From Welwitschia mirabilis (taxonomy: Eukaryota; Gnetophyta; Gnetopsida; Welwitschiales): 64,000 nucleotides of DNA. A program made the position numbers and the translations under genes. Where the stretch lies: positions 257,206,632 to 257,270,631 of the forward strand of contig JBOZIK010000001.1 in the NCBI GenBank assembly GCA_051453625.1, given 5' to 3'. The notes below the pieces were generated by a model. It had not been told where the DNA came from. It searched no databases and worked only from the letters and a program-made list of their open reading frames with translations. Positions 22,375 through 34,216 of this stretch are shown one piece after another (position 1 is the stretch's first letter; every line of letters starts with the position of its first letter).

Positions 22375-24053
22375 CTTAAGGATCAATTGAACTTAGAAGG
22401 GGAGGAGGTGAGGGGAGGAAATAAGTTCTACCAAATAAAATTATTTAAACTGATAATAAAAAAATAAAAATGTATAATAAAAATGCTCTATCAAATAACA
22501 TGATTTCCTAACCTTGGTATAACCCCACACAAGACACATTTGGACATTCTTAACTAGTAAGAAATAGTGATTTTCTAGTGTACCACCAACCTTACAATAA
22601 ATGAGAGGCTCCTTACAAGGCAACACTCTCTCCTCCTTAAAGGAAACAATGGTTTCATAAGCACATCACAAACTTTTACAATAATGNNNNNNNNNNNNNN
22701 NNNNNNNNNNNNNNNNNNNNNNNNNNNNNNNNNNNNNNNNNNNNNNNNNNNNNNNNNNNNNNNNNNNNNNNNNNNNNNNNNNNNNNCTAGTGTACCACCA
22801 ATCTTACAATAAATGAGAGGCTCCTTACAAGGTAACACTCTCTCCTCCTTAAGGGAACAGTGGTTTCATAAGAACATCACAAGCTTTTACAATAATGAGA
22901 GTTTCCTTGCAAGGTAGAACTCTCTCCCCCATAAGGAAATAATGGTTTTCTTGCTCACCAATAACCATACATCAAAAAAGTACCTAAAAGCATAATAGTA
23001 AATACACACCCCTACAAGCATTATCTTATAAGGTATTTGATGTTTAACAAATTAGACTTTATAACAATATTAAATAATAAAAGAGTCGATGATGTAAACC
23101 AAAATATAATACAACAAGAAAACTAAAGATATTATTTTGATGAATATTTGAGATCCTTGAAGTCTTGTTTTTTCATAAGTATGAATGAATAATGTAGCAA
23201 TGTAGATCCAAGATTAAATAATTGAAGTAATGTAAGTCCTTACTAATGAATGCTTTGATTTATTCATGAGAAGTGCCTTTACTCATGAATTCAAATATTT
23301 ATATATTTGTTTGATTTAATGAAGTAATAAAAAGTTCTTCTTAAGATTTGTAATGTTAAGTCTTTATAGGATTAAATAAGATTTAGCCATTTGAGCTTGA
23401 AAGATAGCCATTTGGTTCTGTAACTTCCATACAATGGATAGGTAATGTTTATGCTTCAAGTGCATAACCTTAATTTTAATCCACATGAACTTTGGTTCAA
23501 GATGTATTTAACTTTGTAGATGTCTTTACTCTAGACATCTTCACTTTTGTAGACATCTATAGTTAACTTACCTAGATTTTAATGAATTTTGCTTTGTAGT
23601 ATCCTTGAACTTCCTGATCATCAATCTGCAATGTACAAGTTCATATCTCACTTGAAGCATAAGATATTATTTATAAACCACATTACTTTTATTATTTATT
23701 TTAGTTTAGTATAGATGACTTTAAATATGTAAATGTCTTCATATGTGTCAGGTCCAGCTTTTAGTTTAGTCATCTTAAATATGGTAGTTATCTTTTAGCC
23801 TGTGACTGAATTCTAGTGCATTCAACATGTATTTATATTCCTAGACATCTTTACTTGAAAGATCTTCAATTTTATAGGTGTCTTTAAATAATTAATTTGG
23901 TAGTTTAGCATTTAATCCTTTTTGTAAGATGTTTCCTCTAAAGATATATCATGATCTAGTACCTGTCAAGGTCTGATATTCCTAAAATGATCTATCTATA
24001 GAATGATACAAAATATTTGATAGGTAAAGTCATTTAAACTAGATTTTCCAACA
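22375..24053 (-). repeat. 5' LTR of copia element A
   Basis: About 1.47 kb once the 100-N gap and its duplicated flank (22575-22897) are discounted. On the minus strand it starts tgttggaaaatctag at 24053, a typical copia LTR start, and ends beside the primer site. It carries the same tandem repeat and AGACATCT motifs as the 3' LTR. The three short minus-strand frames beginning MLPCKEPLIYCK come from the tandem and gap-duplicated units and are not genes. Confidence 0.8.
22575..22897. repeat. Gap-flanking direct duplication (about 112 bp) around Ns 22687-22786
   Basis: The block starting ctagtgtaccaccaa at 22575 is repeated from 22787 to 22897. It lies inside the 5' LTR of element A and inflates that LTR. 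Confidence 0.85.
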
Positions 24054-24244
24054 TATGTACATGATCTTTATCAACTACAGTAAAAGCTAAGCATGTTGAG
24101 AGTTCAAAGTAGCCAAATGAAAGACATTTATTCTTAATTTCTTCTGAAGAAGACATAGATTTTTTATTTCATTCTATAAGAAGAAAGAGAATTAATGTAA
24201 ATGTGAAAGATAGATTTATATATATAAACCCACATAAACACATA

Positions 24245-24554
24245 CTCTCACACACTAAAAAGAGAGAAAGAGACATTACCTAAAACATATGAAAGGTATC
24301 ATTTATAGTTTTTTGTTGCTTAACCCCATGTAATAGGAGGATTTTCACANNNNNNNNNNNNNNNNNNNNNNNNNNNNNNNNNNNNNNNNNNNNNNNNNNN
24401 NNNNNNNNNNNNNNNNNNNNNNNNNNNNNNNNNNNNNNNNNNNNNNNNNCTCTCACACACTAAAAAGAGAGAAAGAGACGTTACCTAAAACATATGAAAC
24501 GTATCATTCATAGTTTTTTGTTACTTAACCCCATGCAATAGGAGGATTTCCATA
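24245..24554. repeat. Gap-flanking direct duplication (about 105 bp) around Ns 24350-24449
   Basis: The block starting ctctcacacactaaaaagag at 24245 is repeated from 24450 to about 24554, abutting the N-run on both sides. Confidence 0.85.
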
Positions 24555-24899
24555 CATTTATCATGTTATGAAAAGATTTGACCTACTATAATTATTCTTA
24601 TTTGAGTAAAGTAAAGTGTGAAATGAACCCTTTGTATTTACACATAGTCATAAGAAATGTTGACAATATTAGAATGATGAAAAGAATAAACATTGTCAAG
24701 CCATAAAGAATAGTTACTTAAGTATGAATAATTTCCCATAGAGCTTAAAACTATGTAATTTGATTCAGCAATTTCTTAACCTCTAGAGAAAGGAATTATA
24801 GTACTAAAAGTATTTAATTAGTCTAATAAGTAATCTAATCTACATCATTGGCTATGCTCTATGACATAAAATGTGAATAAAAAAAGCACTATGAAGTCC

Positions 24900-25560
24900 A
24901 TTTTATAACCAGTGAATCCTATAGCATAAAAGGAGAAAAATAAGGAGGTGGAAGAAGAAATTTCTTTCTAGGATGATAGATCATCGAAATCTAAAAAATC
25001 ACCATCACGATCTAGGTCTAAATCAAAACGCAATATTGAGAAGCTAGATGAAAAGGAAATTATGGAACTACTCACTATAATAGCTTGCTCCCTTAGCTGT
25101 TTCAGATCTTCCAAAACATGCAAGGGGGTAAACTCTAGCTCCTCCTCATTCATGATAGTGAAGTTTCTTAACCTTGTGGAAATTAAAGCACTTACTTCTT
25201 ATTAAAATAAAATAAGAAAAAAGAAAATCAATGTTCATAAATAATAATAAAATATAAAAACCCATGCTAGGATTTTAATTATGATTGTAAAATTTGAAGG
25301 ATGAATCCTTTCCAGTTACCTTATAAGTAATTGCCTACATCACATCATTGTTCTTATGATGGTGAAAGGAGTTCATTAACTTGAGGTGATTACTCTATTC
25401 ATCTAAACATAAAAGGAAAAAAAACATTAATTAATATGATGTTATTATTAAAATAATAAGTAGATAAAATCTTACTTTGGATAAAGTAAAGCAAGTAATC
25501 TTAAAAGAATCCCTAAGATCATATAATCCTAAAGCTTCTTCTTTTACTACACTAAAAGAA
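24900..25560 (-). pseudogene. Exon-like coding fragment of unknown identity (first copy)
   Basis: Three minus-strand segments look exon-like. Segment a (25551-25476) reads VVKEEALGLYDLRDSFK and on, bounded by TTTTAG and GTAAGA. Segment b (25402-25320) ends at AAG/GTAACT and in one frame reads SNHLKLMNSFHHHKNNDVM between two stops. Segment c (25153 downwards) reads MNEEELEFTPLHVLEDLKQL followed by REQAI, with GTGAGT just after. The second copy keeps the readings with mainly conservative changes. Against a live gene: segment b has two stops in both copies, the phases of a and b do not match with these splice sites, and the plus strand of segment c's downstream part also gives a Ser/Arg-rich reading. 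I do not recognise the protein. Most likely it is a decayed fragment of a host gene, or a coincidence in AT-rich DNA. Confidence 0.3.
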
Positions 25561-25999
25561 CATGAGAAAAGTAAGGATTGATAGGAAACATTACCTATGA
25601 GTAAAGAAAAGAAGTAATTAACTAAACAAGAAGAAAATAGCTATAGACATCCANNNNNNNNNNNNNNNNNNNNNNNNNNNNNNNNNNNNNNNNNNNNNNN
25701 NNNNNNNNNNNNNNNNNNNNNNNNNNNNNNNNNNNNNNNNNNNNNNNNNNNNNGTTGAAAATATTAGAATGATGAAAAGAATAAACATTGTGAAGTCATA
25801 AAGAATAGTTACTTGAGTATGAAGAATTTCCCATAGAGATTAAAACTATGTAATTTGATTTAGCAATTTCTTAACCTCTAGAGGAAGGGATTATAGAACT
25901 AAAAGTATTTAATTAGTCTAATAAGTAACCTAATCTACATCATTGGCTATGCTCTATGGCATAAAATTTGAACAAAAAAAGGACTATGAAGTCCATTTT

Positions 26000-26650
26000 A
26001 TAACCAGTGAATCCTATAGCATAAAAGTAGAAAAATAGGAGGAGGAAGAGGCAATGTCTTCTTAGGATGATAGATCATCAAAATATAAAAAATCACCATC
26101 AAGATCTAGGTCTAAATCAAAATGAAATCTTGAGAAACTATATGAAAAGGAGATTATGGAACTACTCACTATAATAGCTTGCTCCCTTAGCTGTTTCAGA
26201 TCTTTCAAAACATGCAAGGGGATAAACTCCACCTCCTCCTCATTCATGATGGTGATGTTTCTCAACGTTGTAGAAATTAAAGCACTTGATTCTTATTAAA
26301 ATAAAATAAGAAAAAAGAAAATCAATGTTTATAAATAATAATAAAAGATAAAAACCCATGCTATGATTCTGATTATGATTGCAAAATTTTAGGGATTAAT
26401 CCTTCCCATTTACCTTATAAGTAATTGCCTACATCATGTCATTGTTCTTATGATGGTGCAAGGAGTTCATGAACTTGAGGTGATTGCTCTATTCTTCTAA
26501 ACACCAAAGGAAAAAAACATTAATTAATATGAGATTATTATCAAAATAATAAGTAGATAAAATCTTACTTTGGATAAAATAAAGTAAGTAATCTTAAAAA
26601 ATTCCCTAAGATCATGTAAACCTAAAGCTTCTTCTTTCACTACACTAAAA
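26000..26650 (-). pseudogene. Exon-like coding fragment of unknown identity (second copy)
   Basis: This is the right-hand copy of the fragment at 24900-25560, probably the same locus assembled twice. Segment a is 26644-26569 (VVKEEALGLHDLREFFK and on, 76 bases, as in the first copy), segment b is 26496-26414 (83 bases in both copies) and segment c runs from 26265 (MRNITIMNEEEVEFIPLHV and on). Lengths of segments a and b are identical between copies, and candidate splice dinucleotides are kept. The two in-frame stops of segment b are kept as well. Confidence 0.3.
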
Positions 26651-26747
26651 GAACATAAGTAAAGTAAGGATTGATAGGAAACATTACCTATGAGGAAAAA
26701 AAAAGAAGGAATTAACTAAACAAGAAGAAAATAGCTATAGACATCCA

Positions 26748-27573
26748 AGCCTGGTACTTGCAAAGTATAAATCCAAAGACATATAACTATAGAAACACTT
26801 GCTCTTATCTCTACCTCTTTTAAGATGAATGAGTACGATAATATAAAAGAGTAAATCATAGAGGCTCAATCAAAATAAAAAAACTTAAAAATAAAATAAG
26901 TTAGTATATGGCATAATAGGGCATCTCACTAGAATGATCATGTAGAAAGACATAATAAAGAATCAGTTATCCATAAATAGCACAATAAGGATTTACAAAT
27001 TTGGTAGTAGTAGCACTATGCCTATAGATATCTACTTTTCTTACAAAAAAATAAATAAATAAATTGTTTAGGTAACAAATTATTAAAGTTATAATTTGAA
27101 TGATTTTCCTTAAAGGAAATGTTATTCTCCCCACTCAACCCATAAGCCAAATGAATACTATCCTCTAAAATAAAAATAGAACCATGCATAGGGTGCAAAA
27201 TGGTGTTATTTTTAAGTTTAAAGAGAGCATAACAAAAATATAAAATATATGATATTTTATAATGCTAAAAATAAAAGAAATAAAAGCCATAAGGATTAAT
27301 TAAATTTGAACCAAACACCTAAGAAACCCAAGTTTTGAAGCCCTCTATTAAATTTCCAACTTAGTAAAATTAACATTGGTGGAATTTTTAGACAGATGAG
27401 AAAAATGTCATTCTAACATACCTTAAATAATAGAGAAGAGAAGTTGAAGAAGGATAAATAGTGGTCTAAAAAATAATTCTAAAAAGAGGTATGTCCGAAC
27501 GTCACTTATAAAGAAAGGAAATTATTTAAAAAAAGGCTTACAATAATAATATAGAAAATGTTCAAAGAAGAAA
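26748..27573. other. Unassigned AT-rich sequence
   Basis: No coding frame, repeat or transposon signature was recognised between the duplicated block and the dispersed repeat that starts near 27574. Confidence 0.5.
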
Positions 27574-27695
27574 TTAAATGAAAGTCCTAATTATTATTAG
27601 TAAAATTTGGTTTTGACCATGCAATTTTTGTATTCTTAAGATAATATTGCAATTACCATACATAAATATAGATATGGGCATAGTTATATTTCATT
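27574..27695 (+). repeat. Dispersed repeat of about 110-120 bp, copy 1 (possible LTR end)
   Basis: Starts tgaaagtcctaattattatt and matches 46263-46375, which starts tggaagtcctagttattatt. Both continue with a tttgaccat segment, a gataatatt segment and a cataaatatagatat / tataaatatcaatat segment. Similarity starts sharply at the TG in both places and fades after about 110 bases. A sharp start at TG would fit the beginning of an LTR, but I see no complete second LTR, primer site or polypurine tract attached to it. Confidence 0.5.
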
Positions 27696-30600
27696 CCAAA
27701 TAGCTTTTTGGTGAGGTTTCTAGGGATTAATGGCATGGTAGCTATCATGGGGCATGCATAGTTATTTGCATTTTTGCCATTTTCATTTCTGGATTTTTCT
27801 TTATTTTCTTTTATTTTGATTCATTATGGTTTTAATTTCTTTTTATTTTTTCTTTCATTTATATTTTAGCAACTTACATTTACTAATTTCTATTTTAGTA
27901 CCTTTTTAGTAAGTGGTTTATCTTTGGTATAATTCAAATTGGTCCTTTTTCTTTTCCTAGACTTTTTTATTTATCCCTACATTTTTCACAGTATATCATA
28001 TCCATTTTTATATAAGGCTAACATATTTGTATAACATTTTTTTGTTTTCTTGTTATTTATTTAAATCTCTTTCCTATTTTTATAGGTTTTGAAGACATCA
28101 AAGACATCAAAAGAGGCTATTTTATTTTTGTTTTATTTTTATTTTTAACATTTCATTTTTACTTTTAGTACTACATTTTCAATTTTTTTATTTCTTTGCA
28201 TTATATTTTATTTTATTTTAGAGTTTTTGCATATCATTTTGCATATTCCCTTTTTTGTTTTTTTTTTGTTTTTTTTTTGGCACTTACTTGTTATGTTAAC
28301 CCTTTTCTTTTTCTCTCTTTTTTACTCCAGAATTTTCTTGCATTGGCTTCTCTCTTTTAACTGGTAACATAACTAGACTTGATTAGCACTACTACACTTT
28401 TTCACAATACTCTATCAAACTTATGTTTTTAATCCATTTTAACTTTTGCAACATTGTGAAAATATATGATCCTCTAAAATCTTACATGAATTGGTAATAT
28501 AGATCTAATAATAGACTTCATTAAATCTCTCTTAATCTAAAAATGGATTTCAATACTAAAGATAGAGATAGAGACTTTGTGAAAGATATATTTAGAAAAA
28601 TAATATGCAATGATCCTAATAACATGAATTAAAATGATTAGTCAGATGCCCAAAATCCTCATTCTTTCTTTTAAAATCCTCAATTTTACTACCAATTCAA
28701 TTTTTATTTAAACTTTTCATTGAACTAATAACTTAGGAAAATCCTTAAAGACTACTTCCAATATTAATTTCTAAAGACTCCATGTATCAATTAATATCAT
28801 AACACTCATAGGATAAATGTTAAACCAACTATGATTCAACTTTTACCTGATTTCCATGGTTTAGAGTCTTAATATTCATATGTCCACCACAAGGATTTTG
28901 AATTTATTTTAGTGACCATTCCAAAAAATTCCAATACTTTAGATGCAATTAGGTTAAACCTATTTTTCTTCTTCCTTAAATAAAAATCTAATTCTTAATT
29001 ATACACATTTAAACCTATGTCTATCAGAACTTAGATAGACTTAAATTAAGCTTTCATTAAGAAATTTTTTCCCAAGTTATAAAATTAATGCCTTTAAAAG
29101 AGATATGATGAACTTTTAATAAAAATACCATGAGACTTTAGAGATTCAAAGACCTCTTACTTAAATAACCTCAACATGGTTACGAACATAGANNNNNNNN
29201 NNNNNNNNNNNNNNNNNNNNNNNNNNNNNNNNNNNNNNNNNNNNNNNNNNNNNNNNNNNNNNNNNNNNNNNNNNNNNNNNNNNNNNNNNNNNNNNNNNNN
29301 NNNNNNNNNNNNNNNNNNNNNNNNNNNNNNNNNNNNNNNNNNNNNNNNNNNNNNNNNNNNNNNNNNNNNNNNNNNNNNNNNNNNNNNNNNNNNNNNNNNN
29401 NNNNNNNNNNNNNNNNNNNNNNNNNNNNNNNNNNNNNNNNNNNNNNNNNNNNNNNNNNNNNNNNNNNNNNNNNNNNNNNNNNNNNNNNNNNNNNNNNNNN
29501 NNNNNNNNNNNNNNNNNNNNNNNNNNNNNNNNNNNNNNNNNNNNNNNNNCTTAATTATAAACATTTAAACCTATGTCTATCAGAACTTAGATAGACTTAA
29601 ATTAAGTTTTTATTAAGAAAATTGTTTTCAAGTTATAAAATTAATGCCTTTATAAGAGAGATGATGAGATTCAAAGACCTCTTTCTTAAATAACCTCAAC
29701 ATGGTTACAAACATAGATAAATTATAAGCTTTTTTAATGGACTTTCCTCTAATCATAATAAAATTATAAAAATGAAGTGTAGAGAAATCCTATGTGACTT
29801 TATAATAGATGAATATTGAAAATTTTTAAAGACCATTTCTAAATGATTAAAGAATTAAGAAAAGCCTAGTAAACCTTTTAGATCTAATTACACCATGAAA
29901 TCCACTAGTATCTTTAAGGTTCATGGAACTTTTTTAGGTTAACAACAAATTAGATGAGTTTTTAAGAAAAATATAATTACTTAGTACTTATCTAAACTCA
30001 TATTTGCAAAACCTGATTGTTCCATATGCCATGTAGACACACATAATACCACTAAATTCCATTTAATTTCTATGTTCTAAGATATAGTCAAGTAGAAAGT
30101 CAATATGATAGGAACAAATTGTCAAAACCAAATAGCAAACAATCATTATAGTAATATATACAATATTTCATGAAGAAATCATCCAAATTTAATATGAAGA
30201 CAAGATAACATAATAATCAAGCACATACCAAGAAACTTAGAAATGCATACCCTTCATCATCTTCTAATCTTTATTCTTCATCTTCTAATCATATCACTTA
30301 ACTTTGAATAATCTATCTTTATTTTCAAATTCTTTAGAATATACTCAAGAATTTCATGAAATCACAAACTAAAATTATTAGCTAATAATAATAAATCAAT
30401 TAAAAAACTTTATTCATATCTAAATCTTAGAACAGAATGTGCAACATTTTAATTAGAATGCCACATACTTATTTGCATACTTAATTAAAGAAATAAAGGA
30501 AATATTCCACCACTTATAAACCTAATCCTAAAAGTGTCATAATTATAGAAGAGGGATATGAAAGTTAAATTATTGAAACCAAAGTCATACATCTTAGAAG

Positions 30601-33402
30601 CAAGAAGAAAATCAACCATTTTAGAATAAAGTTTCAACTAAGCCTATCACTAAATAAAGATAAATAGCCGAAAAAGCCCAAAGAATACATTTCACTTTAT
30701 AAATATCCTCTACCATTTTCTTAATAACTTAGGAAAATCAACCTAGAAAAGAGAAATCAATAATTCCTCAAGATTTTTAAAGAAGTAAAGATTAAGATTC
30801 ATCTATTAGAAGTTATTAGGAAAATCCTCTCAGATGATAAATTTGTTAAGAACTAATGCATAAGTAAGGAAAGAATGAAGGTTGTAAGTAAAGAATTCTT
30901 AGATTTAAAAACTTATGTCATCAATTAAACTGAAATACCTCTTAATTACAAAGATCTAGGATGCCTTACAATCTCAATTTCCATTGGAGACATACAAATT
31001 CGAAAAGGTTTATTTATATTTTAAAGTAAGTCTCAATCCTACAGCTTATTATGTTTAAAAATAACTTAGTTTAANNNNNNNNNNAAACTAGCTGATAATT
31101 CTTTAAAATAACCACTTGGAATCATATAAAATGTTACAGTTTAAATTGATACTTGTTACTTTCCTTTAGATCTCATAGTTTTGAAGATGGAACAATATAG
31201 AAATAATTTAGTTCTTGTGATTCTAAGTAGATCTTTTCTTGAAATTTTAAATTCCCTTATCAATTGGAAATAGTTTTATAAAAACTTATTTTAAAATATG
31301 ACTATTGAGTTAAATGTCTTAAATGTCATGAAATAACATGATGGCATTGATGGAGTTAACTTTTTTATGGGTTTGATAGTAAATCTCATAAGCTTGAATC
31401 TTTTCTTTATGAGTAAAACTTTTTTCCTCTTGACTCATCTTTTTAATTTCATTTAAATTATAATTTTGGAGCTAATCCTTATTTTGATTTAGAAATACCT
31501 TTTAAGGATTTCAAACATATTTCTTTTTATGGTGATCCTACTCATTCTAATATTATTCATTCATCCATGTGTTCATCTAGAAAATATGTTTTATAAGATT
31601 TGCTAAAAAACATGAAAAACCCATAGGTTGGGATTTTTCTAATATTTACATTAGCACCACGGTTTTTTCATTTCTCATGCCCTTTTTAGTTTTTAAAATC
31701 ATGTGTGAAGTCCTCTCATAAAAAAAATTTCATTTCTAAGCCATCTCTTAATCCGCATTCTTATAATTTTGAGAATAATAACCATGGTACGTATAAGCTT
31801 TCTCTTTCATGTTTCATTGAATGACCCCTTCATGAGAATATCTAGACTTATTAAATANNNNNNNNNNGAATTTTTTCCCTAGTAATTTATTCTTAGAGTA
31901 TTTAAATCAATCCAAAAAGTTAAAATATTGCCTAAGGATTTCTATATCTGGAATATCCTAAAATTATCACTCATTTAACCATCTCCTTAAGTCTTTTCAT
32001 TCACCTATTTCATTTTTAAATCATTACTTAAAACCCTCTCATCCACCCTTTTCATTGTCTTATAAATGCATAGAACTTATTAATCCTAGTTAATGGCCTT
32101 TCACATAAAATAATAATGAGTAATCTTTGTCCTTGAAATGTTCTGATTGAGATTGAATGTATTTTTTCTTATCAAGAGTAAGTAATATTTACAAGTGAGC
32201 TCTATTATTAAAATTTGCATTTATTTATTATCTAAAAGTTAAAATCAAGAAATGAAAGGTAGCTCTTCTACTTTGATGTTGCAATTTATTTTCAAGAATT
32301 CATAAAGATAAGATTATTTTCTATTAATCCAATGAGCCAATGATTCCATTTTATGTGCTTTAAAATAAAAGAGATAAAATCTAAATCAAAATATACTCTC
32401 TAGAACATATTTCTTTTTAATATATATTATTAGGTTTAATTAACTACATTAGGGATATGAATGCTTGTTGCTAATGTGCTTTAATTAATTAAAGCTATAA
32501 ACACTTTCTAGCAATGCAACACTAACTTTTTCATGTAAGACATGTTAATTTTTTTGGAAGGATTTACCATAATACTAAATTCTCAATACAATCAAAATAT
32601 TGAAACATCACACTCATGATTATAGAAGGAAAAATATTGGAACAAAACTAAGATGGACTTGGAAGATGTTATTTGATATGTTTACTTTATTATTTATTAC
32701 TTAAAATATTTTTACTACTTATGAAAATATTTGGTATTCCTTGTTAATACTTTATCTTAATTTATAAATGATTCATTAAAAGTTATGAACTAAAAATTAG
32801 ATAATTAACTACATGTTTATCGCATTTATGTTTAGATTGCATGATCAAAAACTAATTTTTTTTAATTCATTAAAATCCTTAATTTTCTTCTTTGATAAGA
32901 AACCTAAATGTATGGCTTGTTTCTTGTAACGTATTTAAGCTATCCAAGTCTAGTTTCATGATAAATTAATCTAAGTCATTGATAAGACTAGCTAATTCAA
33001 TGCTTTTCATTTTACCTTATTTCTATAAAATTAGTGTGTTTCAAATCCATCTCACCTTTTATTCTAGCTTTATACAACTCTTTCATTCATTTCTATGCTA
33101 TTCTTTTCCTCTAAGCTTGCACACTTTTTCCTAGTTTTGTTAGTAATAGTACTATTTCTAAATAGCACTACCATCCATTTCCATTTCACTCCACTTAATT
33201 TTTGCATACTGCATTTTCATAGAATATTCTATCATTGCATTTTATTGGTAAGGCTAGTTTGTATTTATAACACTATATGTCATTTATTATACTTCATTTT
33301 TTCAAATATTTTTTCTTCTAATTTCATCATTCATTTCTATTCCACCTCTCCTTCATTTTTCTCTTTTTTTCACTTTCTTTATTTTTATCTTTATAGGTCA
33401 TC
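27696..33402. other. Unassigned sequence, T-rich at both ends, with two 10-N runs
   Basis: From 27760 to 28350 the plus strand is strongly T-rich, including poly-T runs broken by single G at 28251-28280. 33000-33400 is similarly T-rich and leads into the gag-like relic. Ns lie at 31075-31084 and 31858-31867 with no obvious flanking duplication. The 103-codon frame at 33095-33406 translates T-rich DNA as a Phe/Leu/Ser-rich chain and is not a credible protein. I recognise no transposon protein in this interval. Confidence 0.45.
28994..29717. repeat. Gap-flanking direct duplication (about 168-199 bp) around Ns 29193-29549
   Basis: The block starting cttaattatacacatttaaa at 28994 is repeated from 29550 to 29717. 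The gap is 357 Ns, not 100, so flank duplication also occurs at gaps with an estimated size. The right copy lacks about 30 bases present in the left one (the segment after aaagagatatgatga). Confidence 0.82.
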
Positions 33403-34216
33403 ATGAGTGAGAGATAAGAAGCCTTTATTATGAAAGAAATTTTTTCTTCTTTTGTTAATCTTTATGATTTCTTCTATCTTATTAGGATTATATTAGATGT
33501 TTAACCTACTTGTTAAAGGAAGAGAATTATACTACTATCCTAGATAGATATTAGAATTTTACAAGCATGCTACATATGATGCAAATTCTAGGACACTACA
33601 TTCTCAAATTTAGAGAACTATCTTTACCAATTTATTAGGTCATTTAAAAATGAATTTTGGTTTAGACAATCATGATAATCTACCTTTTAATCTTACCAAA
33701 ACCCATATGTATTATTATAATGCCTTGAGTATTGAATTTTCATGTAATAGAAAAGAATCCCTTCCATGTAAATTTCTTCATAAAATCCAACTAGCACTCT
33801 TTAGACTTGTTATTAGAAATATTTTATTCACATCCCATGTTACAAATGCCTCTAGTAGCCATTTATATTTGATTAGGATAATTCAAGATAACATTTCTTT
33901 TGATATGTCCAAATTCCTTTCTTGTACCATCACTAATAATGTAGCTCATAAGAGCTTAGTTTTTTACCTCATTTACAACATCCTTTACATCATCCTTAAG
34001 TGTGATAATTGAGATAGGAATTACATAGAAATCATTATTCCTATAAAAATAGTCCAATTTCAAAAGAATAAAAATTTGAATTGGATTCTAAGATAGCAAC
34101 AAAAAATAAGAACAATAAGAGAAATAAGAAAAAGAAAGGGGAAAACCCCATTGATGATACTTATTAATCCCCTTCTTCTCCTCTTCCTCCTCCCCCATGA
34201 CTCTCTTCACCCACTT
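33403..34216 (+). pseudogene. Gag-like relic of a plant LTR retrotransposon (first part)
   Basis: A plus-strand reading starts at an ATG at 33403 (MSER then a stop) and is clearest at 33650-34012, an open frame of 120 codons. It contains YYYNALSIEFSCNRKE, FLHKIQLALFRLVIRN, ASSSHLYLIRIIQDN and DMSKFLSCTITNN. This pattern (a helical segment with an L-H-x-I start, then H/D-rich turn, L-x-L-x-x-I, a short I-x-F/I-D segment, and Y-L-I-Y near the end) resembles the putative plant transposon protein domain found in gag of some Ty3-type plant elements. A basic Lys/Asn-rich stretch follows near 34090-34150, then a Ser/Pro stretch. The frame breaks before and after, so it is a relic. The family name is my recollection of the pattern and is uncertain. 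A pol gene is not visible downstream; copia element B lies 2.8 kb further on. Confidence 0.45.

Larger units (their letters stand above)
15361..24053 (-). mobile_element. Ty1/copia LTR retrotransposon A, minus strand, decayed
   Basis: An 8.7 kb element as assembled, read on the minus strand. The 5' LTR is at 24053-22375, a tRNA-Met type primer site at 22374-22363, a gag relic at about 22330-19790, a polypurine tract at about 16780-16768 and the 3' LTR at 16767-15361. The LTRs are clearly related but heavily diverged, so the insertion is old. Stops and frameshifts interrupt gag throughout. I could not see protease, integrase, reverse transcriptase or RNase H in the roughly 3 kb between gag and the 3' LTR, part of which is a 543-N gap. 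Either pol was deleted or replaced by other sequence, or the element was a gag-carrying non-autonomous form. No target-site duplication was evident. Confidence 0.8.
24660..26747. repeat. Gap-flanking direct duplication (994 bp) around Ns 25654-25753
   Basis: The blocks 24660-25653 and 25754-26747 have the same length and the same internal order. In the first 135 bases I count about eight substitutions, near 6 percent, both transitions and transversions. Both contain the exon-like minus-strand fragment described separately. The exact equality of length and abutment to the Ns argue for two haplotypes or two error-containing contigs of one locus. Confidence 0.88.

Noticed and set aside
22441-22838. 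Repeated minus-strand frames beginning MLPCKEPLIYCK
   Set aside because: They arise from tandem units and a gap duplication inside the 5' LTR of element A. They are non-coding LTR sequence.
29157-29568. Open frames of 130-135 codons on both strands
   Set aside because: They consist almost wholly of the 357-N gap.
33095-33406. 103-codon plus-strand open frame
   Set aside because: It is a translation of T-rich DNA giving Phe, Leu, Ser and Ile runs, with no domain or coding-like composition.
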